64,000 nt of DNA from Peptacetobacter hiranonis (GCF_008151785.1 NZ_CP036523.1:1240001-1304000); one strand, 5' to 3'; positions 46,025 to 56,709 are shown, counted from the stretch's first letter. Program-made: numbers and translations. Notes: generated by a model from the letters alone, not told the origin.

Positions 46025-46474
46025 TTATTCACCGTTTAGCGCAATTCTAGCTTCTCTGAAGTAATCATCAAAATTATTAACAACTTTGCCAGTGTTAAGT
46101 ATCTTTATTTCAAATTTCTCCCCAAAATCAATTATATGCTATAAAAGAATTATTCTATCCTTATTTTCTGCTATTTTTAACAAATATTTAGCACAGTTAT
46201 CTCCACAATGTATTGCATTAAAGATATGCTCATCATCATTATCTATCAATATCAAAGTCTTTGTACCACCAGACAATCTATCTGGGGACATAGCTCCAAA
46301 AACAGGACTTTGAATTAAATTCGGTCCTATAACTTCAGATTTATCTACAGCCTTTATTATCTCCTTAGATAAATCTTTTACCAACCAATTTGGATCATAC
46401 CAATGGTCAAAATATGAATCGGGATTATAAATATATTTGCTTCCCTCTTTATCTCCAAAGTAAATATTTAACAT
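46025..46474 (-). pseudogene. DUF4869-family protein with in-frame TAG
   Basis: 149 codons with one internal amber codon at 46139-46141, after residue 111. The first part (MLNIYFGDKEGSKYIY ... IQSPVFGAMSPDRLSGG ... CGDNCAKYLL) and the continuation past the stop in the same frame (HIIDFGEKFEIKILNTGKVV) both match DUF4869. So this is a recent nonsense change, not a frameshift, unless TAG is suppressed, for which there is no sign. Function of the family is unknown. Confidence 0.7.
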
Positions 46475-46540
46475 CTCAACACCGCCTTTATTATAATAAT
46501 ATTATAACATTATTTGTATATATAACATATAGCAATAAAA

Positions 46541-46572
46541 AATGCTACCATGAAGTTAATCACAGTAGCATT
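46541..46572 (-). terminator. Terminator after the LRR gene
   Basis: AATGCTACcaTG pairs with CAcaGTAGCATT; T residues follow on the minus strand. Loop TGAAGTTAATCA is the same as in the terminator of the DUF4869 gene. Confidence 0.8.
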
Positions 46573-46584
46573 TTTGTTTATTTT

Positions 46585-49500
46585 TTATTCAAAGCTTATT
46601 TCGAAGTCCATTCCTCCAACCTGAACAGCTTCTTTTCCTTCTAATTTTTTATGGTTTGCATTTTTAGATACTAATACCATACCATTATCTTTTGCTAGTA
46701 ATGACGCTGTTAGTGCATCTACTAAAGTATCCCCTTTTGCAAAGTATACTTTCTTAGAATCATAGTAGAATTCGTCGATTACTTTTCTGTTTGTTGAATA
46801 TCTATCAACGCCTGCTATTCTATCTGCATTGTATTTATCCGCTAACTGATTAGATACAACACTTCTTCCACCAATTACATAATATGTAACTCCTTCTTTT
46901 ACTGGATGTGTAGAAGTTTTTCCATTAGTTAATAATATTGGAGCACCATATTTTGCTGCGACTGATGATACAGACATTGCATCCGCTTCACCTTTCGCAC
47001 CATTAACTATAAATGCCATCTTATATCCACCAAGCATACTAGCTATTTTTGATGATGTTTCGTATCTATCTTTTCCAGATATTCTAGTTATATTTTTCCC
47101 TTTTAACTGATTTTCTACATTCTTAGAAATTGCACCTTCTCCACCTATTATGTAGACGTTTTTAGCTTTTTCTATTTTAGCCATAGCTTCAGCAGGTATA
47201 CTGTCTTTTTTAACTAGTAATATTGGAGCATTTTTCTTTCCAGATAATGATGCTGCTGAAAGTCCATCAGCCATTGATTTATCTGAGTTTACTAGTATTA
47301 CTGAGTTGTATGAAACGTTGTTCTTAACTAGCTCATCTGCTATCTTAGCTGCAGTTTCATATCTATTTTTACCCATTATTCTTGCACTTATATTAACAGG
47401 TTTATTTGGTTTTTCATCAGGTTTCTGGTCTGGCTTCTGATCTGGAGTTGTTGTTCCTCCACCAGAACCTCCACCTTGATCAGGATTTATTGGTTTATCT
47501 GGGTTTGGTCTTTCTTCTTCATCTCCATTTATAATTAATCGTACTGCCATATAACATCTATCATATTTTCCACCACAATTACACGTATAATATATTTTAT
47601 CGATTTCATCATCCCATTCTAATTTGGTTCCATTTACTTTAACTCCTTTTTCTGGATAAATTAGCGAAAATCTTCCTTTTACTATATCATCTTTATTTAT
47701 ATTAAATTCTTTTAAGTCTATTGATTTATTATTTTTATCTATATCAATATATATTTCATTTTCAATCATAGGATAATCTAGCTCTACAAATTCATTAAGT
47801 TCTAATTTACCTATTTTAGTTCCCCGTATACTAAATTTTTTTAGATTTTCATTTTTAGATAAGTTTATATTTTTTAAATTCTTGTTGTTTTCTACTGATA
47901 AATATTCTAATTTTAAATTATTTTCTAGATTTATATCTTCTGATATATTATTATATTCTAATCTTAGTTCTTCTAAATTTTCTTTTTTTTCTAAATGTAA
48001 ATTTTTAACGCTTTTTAATTTATTAGAAGTTAAATATAAGCTTACTAAATCATTATTATTCTTTAAATCTATATCTTCTATATTATTATTATTACAATCT
48101 AAAGTTGTCAATTTAGTATTATTTGAAAGATCTAACTCGTTTAATTTTGTATTAAAACTACACCCTAAACTTACTAAATTTATATTTTCTGAAAGATCTA
48201 ATAATGATAGTTTATTAGAACTACAATTTAAATTTTTTAAATTTTTTAATGATAATAAATCTAAACTCTCTAAATCATTTGATGCACAGTATAAACTTTC
48301 TAATTTTGTTAATTCTTTTAAATTTAGATTTTTTAAATTATTTTCTCCACATCCTAAATTTTTTAAATTTTTAAGATTTGATGTATCTATTGATGATAAT
48401 TCATTTCTATTACAATTCAAAGAAGTAATACTACTATCTGTACTAATTTTTAAATCATAAATCAAATTACTACTACAATCTAATTTGATTAAATTATGAT
48501 TATTAGATACATCTAAAGTTTTTAATCTATTGTTATTACAATCTAATCCTTTTAATTCTTTATTTTCTGATACATTTATATTTTTTATCTTATTATCATT
48601 ACAATTTAACATTTGTAAATTTTTGAAATATTTTATACCAGTTAAATCTTCTATTTTTTTATTACCACTTATATCAATATTCTTTATTTTTCTTAATACT
48701 TCTGCTGGAATAATATCTCCTTCTTTAAAATTTTGTATATCTATACCATTATCATAAGCAATAAAATTACTACTACATAAATACTTTCTAAATTCTTTAT
48801 CTGGGAAATTTTTCTCATTTATGACTACACCTTCAGTTATTCCATAACTATCTTCAATATATAACCGCACATATAATAAAGTTCCATTTTCTTTTCCTTG
48901 AGTTCTATAAGTATATCTTATTGGATTTTTGGGAACTTTATCCCATTTTATTATACTTCCTTCTTTAGTAACACCTTGATTAGGATCTAGAATAACATCA
49001 TCTGGATTTATTCCTGGGAATTCTTTTGCTAAATCTATTTGTTTATCTTTTTCATTATCTACTAATACAGTTGTATTTTGTGCTTCATTTGGTACATAAG
49101 AATCAAGTTTAATATTTTCATTTAATTTTAAATAACCCAATCCCTTTTTAAGCTCACTTGTGTCACCTAATAATTGTAATTGCTTTAATCCTGTATTAGT
49201 AGAAAGATCTAAACTCTTCATATTAGTTGTATTAATTTCAAGTGTTTCTAAAGTTTTAATTCCTGATAAATTTATTTCTTCTAAACAACTGTTTCCCCTT
49301 AATCTTATCATTTTTAAATTCGTATTATTAGATAAATCTAAACTACTATTACCTAAATAATCTATCCATAGCCATTCTAAACCTGTAAATTTTTCTATTC
49401 CACTTAAATTTATTTGTTCGTCTACATTTTCTGCATATTTAAAACTCTTAAATTTTTCTATATCTTCTTTTTTTATTATACCATCTTTACTTATTTGTAT

Positions 49501-49719
49501 ATTTTTATTTCTCGCTTCCTCTATAATAACTTCTCTAAATCTAGAATCTGGTATATCCTTTCTTAAATCAATATCTCCTTCTTCATAAACATTATTTCCG
49601 CTCTCAATTCCTACACTCTCCACACTACTCACAGCAGCCTCAACTGGCATAGCAACTGAACTAACTGTAATCGCTGCAACCATCATCATAGCAGCAACCT
49701 TATTTCTATTCTTATTCAT
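46585..49719 (-). CDS. Secreted leucine-rich-repeat protein with three CWB2 cell-wall anchoring repeats
   Basis: 1044 residues. Signal peptide (about 1-28, cut after VEA). Two LRR blocks (about 95-205 and 335-640) with the LxxLxCxxNxL pattern of bacterial Cys/Asn-type LRRs. A Pro/Asp/Lys linker (PDQKPDQKPDEKPNKP) precedes three CWB2 (PF04122) repeats beginning RIMGKNRYETAAKIA, RISGKDRYETSSKIA and RIAGVDRYSTNRKV. In Clostridioides difficile three CWB2 repeats bind a surface polymer non-covalently, so this is a surface-displayed protein, probably an adhesin. RBS GAGAGGG. Expression may be switched by the repeat-bearing leader upstream. Confidence 0.92.
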   Translation of the reverse strand: MNKNRNKVAAMMMVAAITVSSVAMPVEAAVSSVESVGIESGNNVYEEGDIDLRKDIPDSRFREVIIEEARNKNIQISKDGIIKKEDIEKFKSFKYAENVDEQINLSGIEKFTGLEWLWIDYLGNSSLDLSNNTNLKMIRLRGNSCLEEINLSGIKTLETLEINTTNMKSLDLSTNTGLKQLQLLGDTSELKKGLGYLKLNENIKLDSYVPNEAQNTTVLVDNEKDKQIDLAKEFPGINPDDVILDPNQGVTKEGSIIKWDKVPKNPIRYTYRTQGKENGTLLYVRLYIEDSYGITEGVVINEKNFPDKEFRKYLCSSNFIAYDNGIDIQNFKEGDIIPAEVLRKIKNIDISGNKKIEDLTGIKYFKNLQMLNCNDNKIKNINVSENKELKGLDCNNNRLKTLDVSNNHNLIKLDCSSNLIYDLKISTDSSITSLNCNRNELSSIDTSNLKNLKNLGCGENNLKNLNLKELTKLESLYCASNDLESLDLLSLKNLKNLNCSSNKLSLLDLSENINLVSLGCSFNTKLNELDLSNNTKLTTLDCNNNNIEDIDLKNNNDLVSLYLTSNKLKSVKNLHLEKKENLEELRLEYNNISEDINLENNLKLEYLSVENNKNLKNINLSKNENLKKFSIRGTKIGKLELNEFVELDYPMIENEIYIDIDKNNKSIDLKEFNINKDDIVKGRFSLIYPEKGVKVNGTKLEWDDEIDKIYYTCNCGGKYDRCYMAVRLIINGDEEERPNPDKPINPDQGGGSGGGTTTPDQKPDQKPDEKPNKPVNISARIMGKNRYETAAKIADELVKNNVSYNSVILVNSDKSMADGLSAASLSGKKNAPILLVKKDSIPAEAMAKIEKAKNVYIIGGEGAISKNVENQLKGKNITRISGKDRYETSSKIASMLGGYKMAFIVNGAKGEADAMSVSSVAAKYGAPILLTNGKTSTHPVKEGVTYYVIGGRSVVSNQLADKYNADRIAGVDRYSTNRKVIDEFYYDSKKVYFAKGDTLVDALTASLLAKDNGMVLVSKNANHKKLEGKEAVQVGGMDFEISFE

Positions 49720-49760
49720 ACAAACACCCTCTCTTAAAACATAAAATACTAAAAATCAAC

Positions 49761-49805
49761 AAAAAAAGGACACAGTAATTGTATCTAACAAAAACTGTAT
49801 CCTTT
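49761..49805 (-). terminator. Leader terminator between the TCTG leader ORF and the LRR gene
   Basis: On the minus strand AAAGGATACAGT (49794-49805) pairs with ACTGTGTCCTTT (49765-49776) with one G-T pair, TTGT/ACAA adds to it inside, and a T run follows. It lies about 40 bases before the LRR start codon, inside the presumed transcript, so it must be read through for the gene to be expressed. Confidence 0.8.
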
Positions 49806-49837
49806 ATATATCTCTATTAAAAAATTGCATAACAAAA

Positions 49838-49930
<93 letters not shown>

Positions 49931-49991
49931 GTCTGTCAACTCCTAGCAATTTTACATTTCATATTTTTATTTTATATAATATGTATAAAAT

Positions 49992-50000
49992 ATTATAACA
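49992..50000 (-). promoter_or_regulatory. Extended -10 promoter for the leader ORF and LRR gene
   Basis: TGTTATAAT on the minus strand; a weak -35 (TTCAAA) lies 17 bp upstream of the -10. The transcript start would be near 49985. Confidence 0.6.
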
Positions 50001-50181
50001 TTTTACAAATCAATTTTGAATAAAAATATTAAATTTTATAACTAATTTTACAAATATATTTTTTTAATCTCATTTTTTTTAATTAATAATCTGATATGGC
50101 AAAATATTCTTCTGTACAAACAAATTTATAAACTAAAGATAAGAGTTACAACCGCTCCTCATGCTCGCAAATTAATAACAT

Positions 50182-50364
50182 GGATGTTGCAAAATTTTGT
50201 ACGCAATCCCTTTAAGATTTGAATCGCAGTTAATTCCCACTGACAATCTACAGGCGACTCGTAACATTTAAATGTGTTACTATAATGGACGAGTCGCCGA
50301 AGCCTGGAAGGGGAATAACGCGATTTGAATCTAAAAAAGGGATGCTACAAAATTTGCAACATCC
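50182..50364 (+). repeat. Hairpin element 9
   Basis: Conserved strands TGACAATCTACAGGCGACTC (from about 50240) and GAGTCGCCGAAGCCTGGAAG (to about 50310), with inner stem GGCGACTCG/CGAGTCGCC. Middle arms GATTTGAATCGC and GCGATTTGAATC-type; outer arms are an inverted copy of the downstream terminator (GGATGTTGCAAAATTTTG against CAAAATTTGCAACATCC). Closest relative is element 7. Confidence 0.88.
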
Positions 50365-50374
50365 CTTTGTATAT

Positions 50375-50407
50375 CCTGGAGCAAAGAGTAGTTATACTCT
50401 TGTCCTT
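50375..50407 (+). repeat. Right-end fragment of a further hairpin element
   Basis: CCTGGAGCAAAGAGTAGTTA... ending TTGTCCTT matches the right half of element 2 (CCTGGAGCGGATAGTAATTA..., TTGTCCTT). The left half is absent; element 9 sits in its place. Confidence 0.6.
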
Positions 50408-50420
50408 CTATTTTACAAAT

Positions 50421-51674
50421 TTATTTTCTTTTATTAGTTAAGTATCTGTCTATAGACTCAGCTGCTTTTTTAGAATTAACAACAGCTTCTATAACTGTAC
50501 TTGGTCCTGAAGTAACGTCCCCACCAGAGAATACACCTTCTCTAGTTGTTTCACCGTATTCATCAGTTACTAGAAGTCCCCATTTGTTTACTTCTAACTC
50601 AGGGTTATTTTTAACGATTGTATTTCTTGCAGTCTGGCTTATAGCTATTAGCACAGAATCACATTCGTATAATTTTTCGCTTCCTTCTATCATAACAACT
50701 GACTCTCTACCATCTTCACCTTTAACTCTGTGAGTATCAGCGAATATTACACCTTCTTCAGTTATTTCTATTGGAGCTTTGTATGTATCAAATACTACTC
50801 CATCTTCTTTAGTTTCTTCTATTTCTGCTTTACAAGCTTTCATATCGCAGAAGTCTTTTCTGTATGCTATTGTTACTTCATCTGCTCCGTAACGTTTAGC
50901 ACTTCTTGCAGCGTCCATTGCAACGTTTCCTGCACCTATTACTATAACTTTTTTACCTAAGTTATATCTCTTTGGTGATCTTAAGTAGTTTATTGCATAT
51001 AATGAGTTACCTAATGTTTCACCTTTTATATCTAATCTCTTTGGACTCCAAGTACCAGTTCCTATGAACACAGCATCATATCCATCGTAGAATAATTTAT
51101 CTATAGTTATAACCTGACCTATAGCAGTATTTGTTCTGAATACAACTCCAGCTTCTTCTAACATTCTTATCATGTCTTTAACTATTTCTCTTGGTAATCT
51201 GAAATCAGGTATACCGTATCTTAATATACCACCAACTCTACCATTTTTTTCGAATACAGTTACTTTGTATCCTTTTCTAACTAATTCTGTAGCTATAGTT
51301 AAACCTGCTGGACCTGAACCAACTACTGCAACTCTCTGGTTTTTAGGTTCTTCTTTTATAGTTATTTTACCAGTTTTTAAGTATTCTCTTGATATGAATT
51401 CTTCTATTTTGTAGAATTCTACTGGGTCTTTTTTGATTCCTTTTATACAGTGTCCAAAACACTGATCTTCGTGAGGACAAACCATTGCGCATATTGCTGA
51501 CATTGGGTTGTTTTCGAATAGTATCTGTCCTGCTTCTTCCATTTTACCTTCTTTAAATAGGTTTATTATGCCAGGTATGTCTGTATGAACTGGACAATTT
51601 GTTCTACAACTTGGTTTTTTACATAATAAACATTCATTTGCTTCATTAACTAAAAATTTACTTACATCAATCAT
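50421..51674 (-). CDS. GltD-like NAD(P)-dependent flavin oxidoreductase
   Basis: 417 residues from the ATG at 51674 (GGAGGGAG upstream; the ATG at 51707 is less suited). N-terminal Cys motifs CLLCKKPSCRTNCPV and CAMVCPHEDQCFGHC carry two [4Fe-4S] clusters; the FAD site VGSGPAGLTIA is near residue 120, the NAD(P) site VIGAGNVAMDAARS near 250. The small subunit type of glutamate synthase and of Nfn-like enzymes. No large subunit gene is in view, so the electron partner is unclear. Confidence 0.9.
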   Translation of the reverse strand: MIDVSKFLVNEANECLLCKKPSCRTNCPVHTDIPGIINLFKEGKMEEAGQILFENNPMSAICAMVCPHEDQCFGHCIKGIKKDPVEFYKIEEFISREYLKTGKITIKEEPKNQRVAVVGSGPAGLTIATELVRKGYKVTVFEKNGRVGGILRYGIPDFRLPREIVKDMIRMLEEAGVVFRTNTAIGQVITIDKLFYDGYDAVFIGTGTWSPKRLDIKGETLGNSLYAINYLRSPKRYNLGKKVIVIGAGNVAMDAARSAKRYGADEVTIAYRKDFCDMKACKAEIEETKEDGVVFDTYKAPIEITEEGVIFADTHRVKGEDGRESVVMIEGSEKLYECDSVLIAISQTARNTIVKNNPELEVNKWGLLVTDEYGETTREGVFSGGDVTSGPSTVIEAVVNSKKAAESIDRYLTNKRK

Positions 51675-51893
51675 TACTTTATACTCCCTCCATTTAAATA
51701 ATCGCACCTAATTTAAAATATCATATTTCTAAATGTGTTTCAAATGTTATTTTCAATTAATATATAAAATATATTTTTTGTAATCACTTTCTTAATTATT
51801 AGAAAATTTAGCTATTCTGTTATTTTTCATATTTATTATATTTTATTAAGTATAAATTAATTTAATTTTATTTTTTTATATATAAGCAAAAAA

Positions 51894-51938
51894 ATACTCC
51901 ATTTTATATATTATTGTGTTATTTATAAAATGGAGCAT
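51894..51938 (-). terminator. Terminator after kdpC
   Basis: ATACTCCATTTTATA pairs with TATAAAATGGAGcAT; T run on the minus strand. Confidence 0.85.
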
Positions 51939-51966
51939 TTCAATCATTATATATTATTGTTTTTTT

Positions 51967-52593
51967 CTATTTATTTTTATTCATACTTTTATAAACATCT
52001 ATATTTAATTCTAATACATTAACTCTTTCTTCACCAAATATTCCTAAAAATTTAGAGTCTGTATTTTCTTTTATCATTTTATTTAATTTTTCTTCTGATA
52101 TTCCACTTGCTTTTGATATAGCCGGAATTTGAATTTCTGCTGATTTTACACTTATATTAGGATCTAATCCTGAACCAGATGCTGTCATTAAATCTGCTGG
52201 TATATCTTCTCTATTTACTTCTGGATTATTTTTTAAGAATTCATCAATACTAGCTTCTACCCTTTTTTTAAGTTCAGGATTTGATGGAGCATAGTTAAAA
52301 CTTCCTGAAGATGGTCCTTCGTATGTTCCATCTTCTTTATCTTTTTCTGTATAAGTATTGTAATTAACAGAAGACACTCTTCCTTTAAAGAAATATGGTT
52401 CTGTAAATTGCTGCCCTATGTTTTTTGATCCTACTTTTTCACCATCTACTTCTATAAAACTTCCTTCTGCTTTATCTTTGAATAACACTTGTCCAGTGGC
52501 TGTTAAAGCCATTGGATAAGCTATCCCACAAACTAGTATTAAAACTAAACTTAATGAAATTGCATTTTTTAATATATTTTTTAACCCTTTCAT
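51967..52593 (-). CDS. kdpC: Potassium-transporting ATPase, KdpC subunit
   Basis: 208 residues. One N-terminal membrane helix (about 9-30) and an extracellular domain with DLMTASGSGLDPNISVKSA (near residue 140), the KdpC signature. Stabilises the KdpFABC complex and helps K+ binding. Last gene of the operon. Confidence 0.95.
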   Translation of the reverse strand: MKGLKNILKNAISLSLVLILVCGIAYPMALTATGQVLFKDKAEGSFIEVDGEKVGSKNIGQQFTEPYFFKGRVSSVNYNTYTEKDKEDGTYEGPSSGSFNYAPSNPELKKRVEASIDEFLKNNPEVNREDIPADLMTASGSGLDPNISVKSAEIQIPAISKASGISEEKLNKMIKENTDSKFLGIFGEERVNVLELNIDVYKSMNKNK

Positions 52594-52617
52594 TTTTTTC
52601 CTCCATAAATTTCTTTT

Positions 52618-54681
52618 TTAAAGACCTATAATCATTAAAAGTGGTGCTATTAATAAGTCTATTAATTTTATACCTATGAATGGGACGATTACTCCACCAC
52701 CACCGAATACTATTACATTTCTAAGAAGTAATTTCTGTGCAGACATAGGTCTATATTTAACACCTTTCATTGCTAAAGGTATTAAGCAAGGAATTATTAT
52801 CGCATTAAATATTAGTGCTGATAAAACTGCACTAAATGGAGTTGCTAAATTCATTATATCTAACATTTCCATCTGAGGTATTGCAACTGTAAATATAGCT
52901 GGTATTATTGCAAAATATTTTGCAACGTCATTAGCTATACTGAATGTTGTTAATGCACCTCTTGTTATTAAAAGCTGTTTACCTATTTCAACAACTTCTA
53001 GTATTTTTGTTGGGTCTGAATCTAAATCTACCATATTTGCTGCTTCTTTTGCTGATGTTGTACCACTGTTCATTGCAAGTCCAACATCTGCCTGCGCAAG
53101 TGCTGGAGCATCATTTGTACCATCACCAGTCATTGCAACAATTTTACCTTCAGACTGTTCTCTTTTAATTGCTTCTATTTTATCTTCTGGTTTACATTCA
53201 GCGATAAATCCATCTACACCTGCTTCTTTTGCTATTGTAGCGGCTGTAAGAGGGTTATCACCTGTACACATTATAGTTTTTATACCAATTTCTCTTAGTC
53301 TTTCAAATCTTTCTACTAACCCTGGTTTAACAGTATCTTTTAAATATATTAAACCGTATATTTTATTATCTGCTACAACTACTAGAGGAGTACCTCCAAG
53401 TTTTGCTATTTCATTTACTTTTTCATCAAGATCTGATGGTATTTCTCCACCTAAATTTCTAACATATTCTTTTATACTATCGAAAGCCCCTTTTCTTATT
53501 TTTACACCATTTGTTAAGTCAAGACCACTCATTCTTGTCTGAGCTGAGAATTCTATAAATTCAGCACCTTCTGCAAGTTCTTCTAATTTTTCTACATTGC
53601 AATTCATGTCTTTTGCAAGAGTTACTGTTGATTTTCCTTCAGGAGTATCATCTTTTAGTGAACTTAACGTTGCAAAGTTTATTAATTCTTCTTTTTCTAT
53701 ATTAGCCACTGGGATAAAATCAGCTGCTAATCTATTTCCGTAAGTTATTGTACCTGTTTTATCAAGTATCATTGTATCAACGTCACCACAAGATTCAACT
53801 GCTTTACCAGACATTGCTATTACATTAAATCTTGTAACTCTGTCCATACCTGCTATCCCTATAGCAGAAAGTAGTCCACCTATTGTAGTAGGTATTAAAC
53901 AAACTAAAAGAGCAATCATTGTTGATACTGGTATCTGAACACCTGTGTAATTAGCCATTGGGTATAAAGTTATTAAAACTATCATAAATATTAAAGTTAA
54001 ACTAACTAATACTGTATTTAATGCTATTTCATTTGGAGTTTTCTGTCTTGAAGCACCTTCAACTAGAGAAATCATTTTATCTAAGAATGATTCACCAGGA
54101 TTTGTAGTTATCTTTATTTTTAACCAGTCACTTACAACTGTTGTACCACCAGTTACTGATGCAAAATCTCCACCTGATTCTCTAACAACTGGAGCAGATT
54201 CACCTGTTATTGCTGATTCATCAACTGAAGCTAAACCTTCTATAACTTCTCCATCATTTGGTATAACTTCTCCTGCATTAACTAAAACTACATCACCTTT
54301 TTTTAATTCGCTTGAACTTATCATTTTTTCGTTTCCATCTTTATCAATAAGTCTAGCCATTGTATCTTTTCTTGTTTTCTTTAATGTATCTGCCTGAGCT
54401 TTACCTCTACCTTCTGCTACTGATTCGGCAAAGTTTGCAAATAATATAGTTATAAATAATATAATTGTAACCGCCGCATTATATATTCTTATGTTTCCTG
54501 AACCATCATTTCCAAATAAGTTTGGCATTAATGTAAGTAAAAATGCTACTACAGTACCTACTTCAACGACAAACATAACTGGATTTTTCATCATATATTT
54601 TGGATTCAACTTCTTAAAAGCTTCTACTATAGAGCTTTTAAGAATATCATTAGTTAAAAATTTATTTCCATTGTTTTTCAT
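52618..54681 (-). CDS. kdpB: Potassium-transporting ATPase, KdpB catalytic subunit
   Basis: 687 residues. P-type ATPase motifs: TGES near residue 158, the phosphorylated Asp in [13 protein letters not shown] (near 305), [16 protein letters not shown] (near 470) and [11 protein letters not shown] (near 515). Membrane motif LIPTTIGG and the DVAK pair (NDVAKYFA, near 580), important for coupling to KdpA. Normal full-length subunit. Confidence 0.97.
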   Translation of the reverse strand: MKNNGNKFLTNDILKSSIVEAFKKLNPKYMMKNPVMFVVEVGTVVAFLLTLMPNLFGNDGSGNIRIYNAAVTIILFITILFANFAESVAEGRGKAQADTLKKTRKDTMARLIDKDGNEKMISSSELKKGDVVLVNAGEVIPNDGEVIEGLASVDESAITGESAPVVRESGGDFASVTGGTTVVSDWLKIKITTNPGESFLDKMISLVEGASRQKTPNEIALNTVLVSLTLIFMIVLITLYPMANYTGVQIPVSTMIALLVCLIPTTIGGLLSAIGIAGMDRVTRFNVIAMSGKAVESCGDVDTMILDKTGTITYGNRLAADFIPVANIEKEELINFATLSSLKDDTPEGKSTVTLAKDMNCNVEKLEELAEGAEFIEFSAQTRMSGLDLTNGVKIRKGAFDSIKEYVRNLGGEIPSDLDEKVNEIAKLGGTPLVVVADNKIYGLIYLKDTVKPGLVERFERLREIGIKTIMCTGDNPLTAATIAKEAGVDGFIAECKPEDKIEAIKREQSEGKIVAMTGDGTNDAPALAQADVGLAMNSGTTSAKEAANMVDLDSDPTKILEVVEIGKQLLITRGALTTFSIANDVAKYFAIIPAIFTVAIPQMEMLDIMNLATPFSAVLSALIFNAIIIPCLIPLAMKGVKYRPMSAQKLLLRNVIVFGGGGVIVPFIGIKLIDLLIAPLLMIIGL

Positions 54682-54729
54682 TTTTATCTATATCTCCTTT
54701 ATACTCTCCTTACATATTCGTCTATTTTA

Positions 54730-56403
54730 TTACGCCCAAATAGTTAGGTGCTCTGCAATTGGTCCTAATACAAGAGCTGGCAAGAATGTTAATGCTCCTA
54801 TTATTAAAACTATTGCAACAAGAAGTATTGTGAAAGTAAAGTTATCTGTTTTTAATGTTCCTACACTAGTATTTACTGGTTTTTTATTTGCTAGTGATCC
54901 AACAACAGCTAACTGTATAACTATTGCTAAATATCTTCCATAGAACATTGCTACTCCAGTTGTCATATTCCAGAATAAAGTATTATCTGCTAAACCTTCA
55001 AAGCCTGAACCATTGTTAGCTGATGCTGATGAGAATTCATAAAGAATCTGAGATAATCCATGGAATCCTCCATTTGTTATACCTTCAAGTCCAGCCGGAA
55101 TAGCAACTGCTAATGCAGAAAATGCTAATATTAATAATGGATGAACTATTATTGATAATGCAACTAACTTAACTTCTCTACCTTCTAGTTTTTTTGATAA
55201 AAATTCTGGTGTTCTACCAACCATTAATCCACAAAGGAATACTGTAAGTATTGCATACATTAACATATTCATAAGCCCTACACCTTTTCCTCCGAATACT
55301 ACATTTAACATCATATGTAGCATTGGAACAAGTCCTCCAAGTGGAGTAAGTGTATCATGCATATTGTTTACTGTACCTGTAGTAAATGATGTTGTTACTG
55401 TTGTAAATAAAGCCGATTGATCTATACCAAATCTAAGCTCTTTACCTTCCATATTACCCATAGCTTGGCTTAATCCTGCTGCTGCTAATTCTGGGTTACC
55501 TGCTTTTTCAGAAGTCCAGCATATTAAAAGACCTACTAAGAATATTATTCCCATAGCTCCAAATACTGCTTTACTCTGTTTTTTATTTCCGATCATATAT
55601 CCGAAAGCTATAACACAAGATCCTGGAAGTATCATCATTGAAAGCATTTCTATCATATTTGATACAATTGTTGGATTTTCAAATGGATGAGAAGAGTTTG
55701 CTCCAAAGAATCCACCACCGTTTGTACCAACATGTTTTATAGATTCAAGAGCTGCAACTGGACCTCTTGCTATATCTTGTAAATTACCTTCAATTGTTCT
55801 TACTGTTTCTGTTCCGCCAAGTGTTTGAGGCACACCTTGAGATATAAGTAAAACACCTACTATAAATGCAAGTGGAACTAAAACTCTTGTTGTTATTCTA
55901 ACCATATCAACGTAGAAGTTACCTAAAGTTTTTTTCTTTCCTACAAGACCTCTTATAAATGCCATACAAGCTGCATAGCCAGTAGCTGCTGATGTAAACA
56001 TCATATAAATTATTACTAGCATTTGAGCTAAATATGATAATCCAGATTCACCTGAATAATGCTGTAAGTTTGTATTAGTCATGAAACTTATTATTGTGTT
56101 AAATGAAAGACTTTCTTCCATTCCTCCAATTTCACTAGGATTGAAAAGTCCTATTCCTTGTATTCTAAGAATTAAATATCCTGCAAATATCATAACTGCA
56201 TTTGTTATGATAAGAGCTAAAACATACTGTTTCCAGTTCATTTCTTCCTTATCTATTTTAAATATTTTATAGATAGTATTATCTACTTTGTTAAATATTC
56301 TATCGCCAAATGCTTTTTCACAATTGGCAACCTGATATAAGTATTTACCCATAGGAATTACTAATATCATAAACACTATTAAAAATAATATATTCTGTAA
56401 CAT
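54730..56403 (-). CDS. kdpA: Potassium-transporting ATPase, KdpA channel-like subunit
   Basis: 557 residues from the ATG at 56403 (AGGAGGA upstream; the reading from 56433 adds a spurious ten residues). About ten membrane segments in four pore repeats; conserved GTNGGGFFGANSSHPFENPT near residue 225 is a KdpA hallmark. Takes up K+ at low external K+. Confidence 0.97.
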   Translation of the reverse strand: MLQNILFLIVFMILVIPMGKYLYQVANCEKAFGDRIFNKVDNTIYKIFKIDKEEMNWKQYVLALIITNAVMIFAGYLILRIQGIGLFNPSEIGGMEESLSFNTIISFMTNTNLQHYSGESGLSYLAQMLVIIYMMFTSAATGYAACMAFIRGLVGKKKTLGNFYVDMVRITTRVLVPLAFIVGVLLISQGVPQTLGGTETVRTIEGNLQDIARGPVAALESIKHVGTNGGGFFGANSSHPFENPTIVSNMIEMLSMMILPGSCVIAFGYMIGNKKQSKAVFGAMGIIFLVGLLICWTSEKAGNPELAAAGLSQAMGNMEGKELRFGIDQSALFTTVTTSFTTGTVNNMHDTLTPLGGLVPMLHMMLNVVFGGKGVGLMNMLMYAILTVFLCGLMVGRTPEFLSKKLEGREVKLVALSIIVHPLLILAFSALAVAIPAGLEGITNGGFHGLSQILYEFSSASANNGSGFEGLADNTLFWNMTTGVAMFYGRYLAIVIQLAVVGSLANKKPVNTSVGTLKTDNFTFTILLVAIVLIIGALTFLPALVLGPIAEHLTIWA

Positions 56404-56489
56404 TTTTTCCTCCTGTTTTAATATCTTAATCACTATATTTTATTTTCTATCTAAGTTAGAATCTAATAATTAATCTATAATGCCCTCTG

Positions 56490-56567
56490 TTAAAATTTCT
56501 CTGGGTTTATTAAAGCATAAAGTAAATATGCTAATAAAGCTACTATTACAACTACTAAAAGTATCAT
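56490..56567 (-). CDS. kdpF: KdpF small membrane subunit
   Basis: 25 residues, a single membrane helix (MILLVVVIVALLAYLLYALI) with the NPEKF end seen in KdpF proteins. RBS GGAGGGAG. Sits between the 30-codon ORF and kdpA, its usual place. Confidence 0.88.
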   Translation of the reverse strand: MILLVVVIVALLAYLLYALINPEKF

Positions 56568-56616
56568 TTTTCTCCCTCCATCTAAAAATACTAATTGTTA
56601 CTTTTCATAAATTTTA

Positions 56617-56709
56617 TTATTTCTGTATTTGTTTTTCACACCAATCAGCAAATAGTTTAACAGATATAATTCCAACTAAAAGCCGTATAATCATTATTAC
56701 ATCCATCAT
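56617..56709 (-). CDS. Unnamed 30-residue membrane peptide at the head of the kdpFABC operon
   Basis: 30 residues, with AGGAGG eight bases upstream of the ATG. A hydrophobic N-terminal half (MMDVIMIIRLLVGIISVKLF) and a charged tail with Cys and Trp (ADWCEKQIQK). First ORF of the kdp operon, 50 bases before kdpF. It is not KdpF, which follows, and I know no named homologue. Could be an extra subunit or leader peptide. Confidence 0.65.
   Translation of the reverse strand: MMDVIMIIRLLVGIISVKLFADWCEKQIQK

Noticed and set aside
46086-46313. Plus-strand ORF opposite the DUF4869 gene
   Set aside because: Antisense shadow; the minus strand matches a known family across the whole stretch.
47882-48460. 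Plus-strand ORF inside the LRR gene
   Set aside because: Shadow of the LRR repeats on the other strand; Phe/Ser/Leu-rich with no start signal.
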